A model generated the notes under the pieces. The model was not told where the DNA came from. It made no database searches and saw nothing but the letters and a program-made list of their open reading frames with translations. From the NCBI GenBank assembly GCA_007135635.1, contig SLIO01000397.1, positions 1 through 8,795 on the forward strand: 8,795 nucleotides of DNA, read 5' to 3'. Below, piece by piece: positions 8,186 through 8,795 of the stretch. The translations under genes and the position numbers were made by a program. How positions within the stretch are numbered: position 1 is the first letter of the stretch; each line of letters opens with the position of its first letter. The DNA is from Methylomicrobium sp. Its GTDB lineage: Bacteria; Pseudomonadota; Gammaproteobacteria; Methylococcales; Methylomonadaceae.

Positions 8186-8795
8186 CATTCAACCCTTTTG
8201 ATGGTTTTTGAGCTGAAACCACTAAAACGTTGATACAGGCGTAGAAAGAATCATCCGTTGCGGCGTGCTGTAAGTCGGTTCGCCAATGGTCCAGTTCTTG
8301 TTCCGTAATCGCATGATTGGCCAACGCTTGATCTTCGACAATCTGCTGGACCGATAATGAATAGAAAAGGTTTATGTCTGTAGCAATAACAGGAAAGACT
8401 TCGACTTCAATATGACTGAGACCGCACTTTTTGAATTGCCTGAATAAGCTTCTGCCTGAATAGCCATTGTTCATCAGATGCGACATTCGATAATGAGAAA
8501 GAGTGCGTTCGACTCCGGGTAGTTGGGTATCGATCGACAAACTAGCCCAGTCGGTTTCTACAACTACTACGTATCCATTGTCTTTAGTCACTCTTTTCAT
8601 TTCCATTAGCGTTTGTTCGGGCTGTTTTAGGTGCATGAATAAGCGCTCGCTTCGACAACTATCGAATAACCCATTCCTGAAAGGTAAATTTTCGGCACTA
8701 CCTTGTATTAAACTAACCTGTTGAAATGTAGAAAGCTGATTACAATGCCGAGTAGCATTTTTTAACATCTCATGATCATGATCATACCCGAAGAC
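8166..8795 (-). CDS. Class I SAM-dependent methyltransferase (5' end outside window)
   Basis: Partial gene on the - strand, convergent with tatD. The frame stays open to the window edge. Codons before the ATG at 8768 read VFGYDHDHEML, the usual second strand of a Methyltransf_11-type Rossmann fold with its acidic residue for the SAM ribose, so that ATG is not the start and the glycine-rich SAM loop lies beyond the window. Downstream are GSAENLPF, then FDSCRSERLFMHLKQP, MKRVTKDNGYVVVVETDW, and a C-terminal part that holds the variable substrate region. The closest-looking pattern is the group of general small-molecule methyltransferases with LPF....FD..RSER...HL...........RV...G. Substrate cannot be told from sequence. 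Its last 20 nt overlap the end of tatD tail to tail. Confidence 0.85.
   Translation of the reverse strand, partial: VFGYDHDHEMLKNATRHCNQLSTFQQVSLIQGSAENLPFRNGLFDSCRSERLFMHLKQPEQTLMEMKRVTKDNGYVVVVETDWASLSIDTQLPGVERTLSHYRMSHLMNNGYSGRSLFRQFKKCGLSHIEVEVFPVIATDINLFYSLSVQQIVEDQALANHAITEQELDHWRTDLQHAATDDSFYACINVLVVSAQKPSKGLNVRGAPN

Noticed and set aside
8503..8724. + strand open frame opposite the methyltransferase
   Set aside because: Antisense shadow; the - strand frame has clear SAM methyltransferase motifs.
8769..8786. Tandem ATGATC repeat near the right edge
   Set aside because: Only two and a half units, and it encodes Asp-His-Asp-His in the SAM-binding strand of the methyltransferase; no sign of a regulatory repeat.

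Overview
This window is a core, housekeeping stretch of a gammaproteobacterial chromosome. Ten genes lie head to tail on the + strand in the order fabD (5' end missing), fabG, acpP, fabF, pabC, mltG, tmk, holB, pilZ, tatD. A convergent methyltransferase gene on the - strand runs off the right edge. This gene order is the classic gammaproteobacterial fab cluster. The PilZ protein closely resembles the Pseudomonas type IV pilus PilZ, and base composition is moderate. Together these suggest a non-enteric gammaproteobacterium. A methanotroph-type lineage (Methylococcales) is possible, but I cannot establish that from sequence alone.

Layout. Positions 1-1488 hold fabD and fabG, which overlap by 8 nt; they load malonyl groups onto ACP and reduce 3-ketoacyl-ACP. 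Positions 1489-1629 hold a good sigma70-type promoter with a GC-rich discriminator and two leader hairpins, which drive acpP (1630-1860). fabF (2091-3335) encodes the condensing enzyme and must start at a TTG. pabC (3526-4356), mltG, tmk and holB follow with overlapping ends, then pilZ 8 nt later and tatD after a 90-nt gap. These six make 4-aminobenzoate for folate, cut nascent peptidoglycan, make dTDP, load the DNA polymerase III clamp, support type IV pilus assembly, and supply a TatD-family metal-dependent DNase. tatD and the partial SAM methyltransferase overlap tail to tail by 20 nt.

The least ordinary content lies between the genes. The two gaps flanking fabF (1861-2090 and 3336-3525) are each largely filled by a long imperfect palindrome (1870-2014 and 3350-3512). 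The two palindromes share termini and an inner block with each other and are bordered by TA or TATA, so they look like two diverged copies of one MITE-like family. A second oddity is inside mltG: the conserved Pro-Asp-Thr of the MltG signature is replaced, without length change, by Phe-Tyr-Phe encoded by a T-rich tract.

I see no CRISPR array, tRNA, rRNA, phage, defence or otherwise novel multi-gene system. The genes are conventional; the repeat pair, the acpP leader and the mltG tract are what deserve a second look.
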